Origin: Bacteroidales bacterium UBA3389
GTDB taxonomy: Bacteria; Bacteroidota; Bacteroidia; Bacteroidales; P3
Direction: 5' to 3'
Assembly (NCBI GenBank): GCA_002358835.1
Contig: DEPP01000021.1
Coordinates: 1-6,164 of the forward strand
DNA: 6,164 nt
Shown here: positions 5,892 to 6,164 of the stretch, piece after piece
Layout: each line of letters begins with the position of its first letter
Position numbering within the stretch: the stretch's first letter is position 1
Translations under genes and position numbers: made by a program
The notes under the pieces: generated by a model
What the model saw: the letters and a program-made list of their open reading frames with translations, nothing else
What the model was told of the DNA's origin: nothing
Databases searched by the model: none

Positions 5892-6024
5892 GCTCAGTAG
5901 AGAATAAGCAAGTTCTCTGTAGTTTTGCTCGTTGAGATTTAATTTTATTGAATCTCTGCCTCGCTCAGTAATGAAAAATCCAGTTCTTTCATTACATTCG
6001 CTCGTTGAGATTTGTTTTTTCACT
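5892..6024 (+). repeat. two tandem ~71-bp units, each with a hairpin
   Basis: GCTCAGTA occurs at 5892 and 5963 (71 bp apart); GCTCGTTGAGATTT occurs at 5927 and 6000 (73 bp apart). Between these shared blocks each unit has a different hairpin. In the first, AGAGAA (5899-5904) pairs with TTCTCT (5913-5918); in the second, GTAATGAAA (5968-5976) pairs with TTTCATTAC (5987-5995). The second unit runs into the ksgA promoter and supplies its upstream TTTG. Confidence 0.75.
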
Positions 6025-6042
6025 CGATTTGCACTAATTTCG
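6011..6042 (+). promoter_or_regulatory. promoter of ksgA
   Basis: TTTG at 6011-6014, a 20-nt gap and TAATTTCG at 6035-6042 fit the Bacteroidetes promoter pattern with one mismatch in the -7 box. Transcription would start near 6048, giving a leader of about 35 nt. Confidence 0.55.
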
Positions 6043-6084
6043 CAGCTTATAAGTAACTTAGTATGGACGACAGTTATAGATCGA

Positions 6085-6164
6085 ATGAAACAGGTAAAGC
6101 CCAAAAAGTTTCTGGGACAGCACTTTCTGAAGGACCTCTCCATAGCGAAGGCCATTGCAGACAC
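6085..6164 (+). CDS. ksgA: 16S rRNA (adenine-1518/1519-N6,N6)-dimethyltransferase KsgA/RsmA, 5' end only
   Basis: The first 26 codons read M-K-Q-V-K-P-K-K-F-L-G-Q-H-F-L-K-D and so on to the window edge. PKKFLGQHFL is the hallmark N-terminal motif of KsgA/RsmA, which dimethylates two adjacent adenines near the 3' end of 16S rRNA using S-adenosylmethionine during small-subunit maturation. The SAM-binding motif I lies beyond the edge. The ATG at 6085 is the natural start because the conserved motif begins within five residues of it; no Shine-Dalgarno sequence is obvious, as is common in Bacteroidetes. The gene points away from the accessory operon and is a housekeeping anchor for this locus. Confidence 0.93.
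   Translation, partial: MKQVKPKKFLGQHFLKDLSIAKAIAD

Noticed and set aside
5552..5935. 127-codon plus-strand frame and overlapping minus-strand frames at 5566-5872
   Set aside because: They cross the inverted repeats of the MITE-like element; frames open on both strands are produced by the palindromic sequence, and no protein family is recognisable.
5862..6164. 100-codon minus-strand frame running off the right edge
   Set aside because: It is antisense to the ksgA start and covers the tandem hairpins and promoter; the plus-strand KsgA motif is decisive.

Overview
The window looks like chromosomal DNA of a member of the order Bacteroidales (Prevotella/Segatella or Bacteroides type). Three things point there. 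The truncated gene at the right edge reads as the start of KsgA/RsmA with a Bacteroidales-like N-terminus. Two promoters match the Bacteroidetes sigma-ABfr pattern (TTTG, a 19-20 nt gap, TAnnTTTG). Shine-Dalgarno signals are weak. The genus assignment is inference.

Positions 1-4485 (minus strand) hold a compact operon. In transcription order it encodes a NurA-like nuclease (3292-4485), a HerA/FtsK-superfamily ATPase with an N-terminal HAS-barrel-like region (1629-3290) and a GHKL (Hsp90/MutL/MORC-type) ATPase (18-1625). The gaps are 1 and 3 nt. A possible further gene starts inside the stop region of the GHKL gene and runs off the left edge (1-25). A 23-codon single-span membrane peptide may precede the nuclease gene (4490-4561). 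HerA and NurA are a known DNA-end-processing pair in archaea. Their coupling here to a GHKL ATPase suggests a DNA-processing or antiviral machine. I do not recognise it as a named system, and defence is inferred.

Positions 4641-4967 (minus strand) hold a strong promoter, about 290 nt of structured non-coding sequence with several stems including G-U pairs, and a terminator-like hairpin with a T6 tract. This is either an independent small RNA or a long attenuator leader of the operon.

Positions 4968-6084 contain no convincing gene but are full of repeats. They comprise three CTAAACC units, an array with a strict 22-bp period and two kinds of core, a 371-bp MITE-like element with 33-bp terminal inverted repeats and two nested inner inverted pairs of the same motif, and two ~71-bp tandem units with divergent hairpins.

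Positions 6085-6164 (plus strand) are the first 26 codons of ksgA, with a promoter at 6011-6042. The accessory operon and its RNA therefore sit next to a housekeeping gene, separated by a repeat-rich intergenic block.
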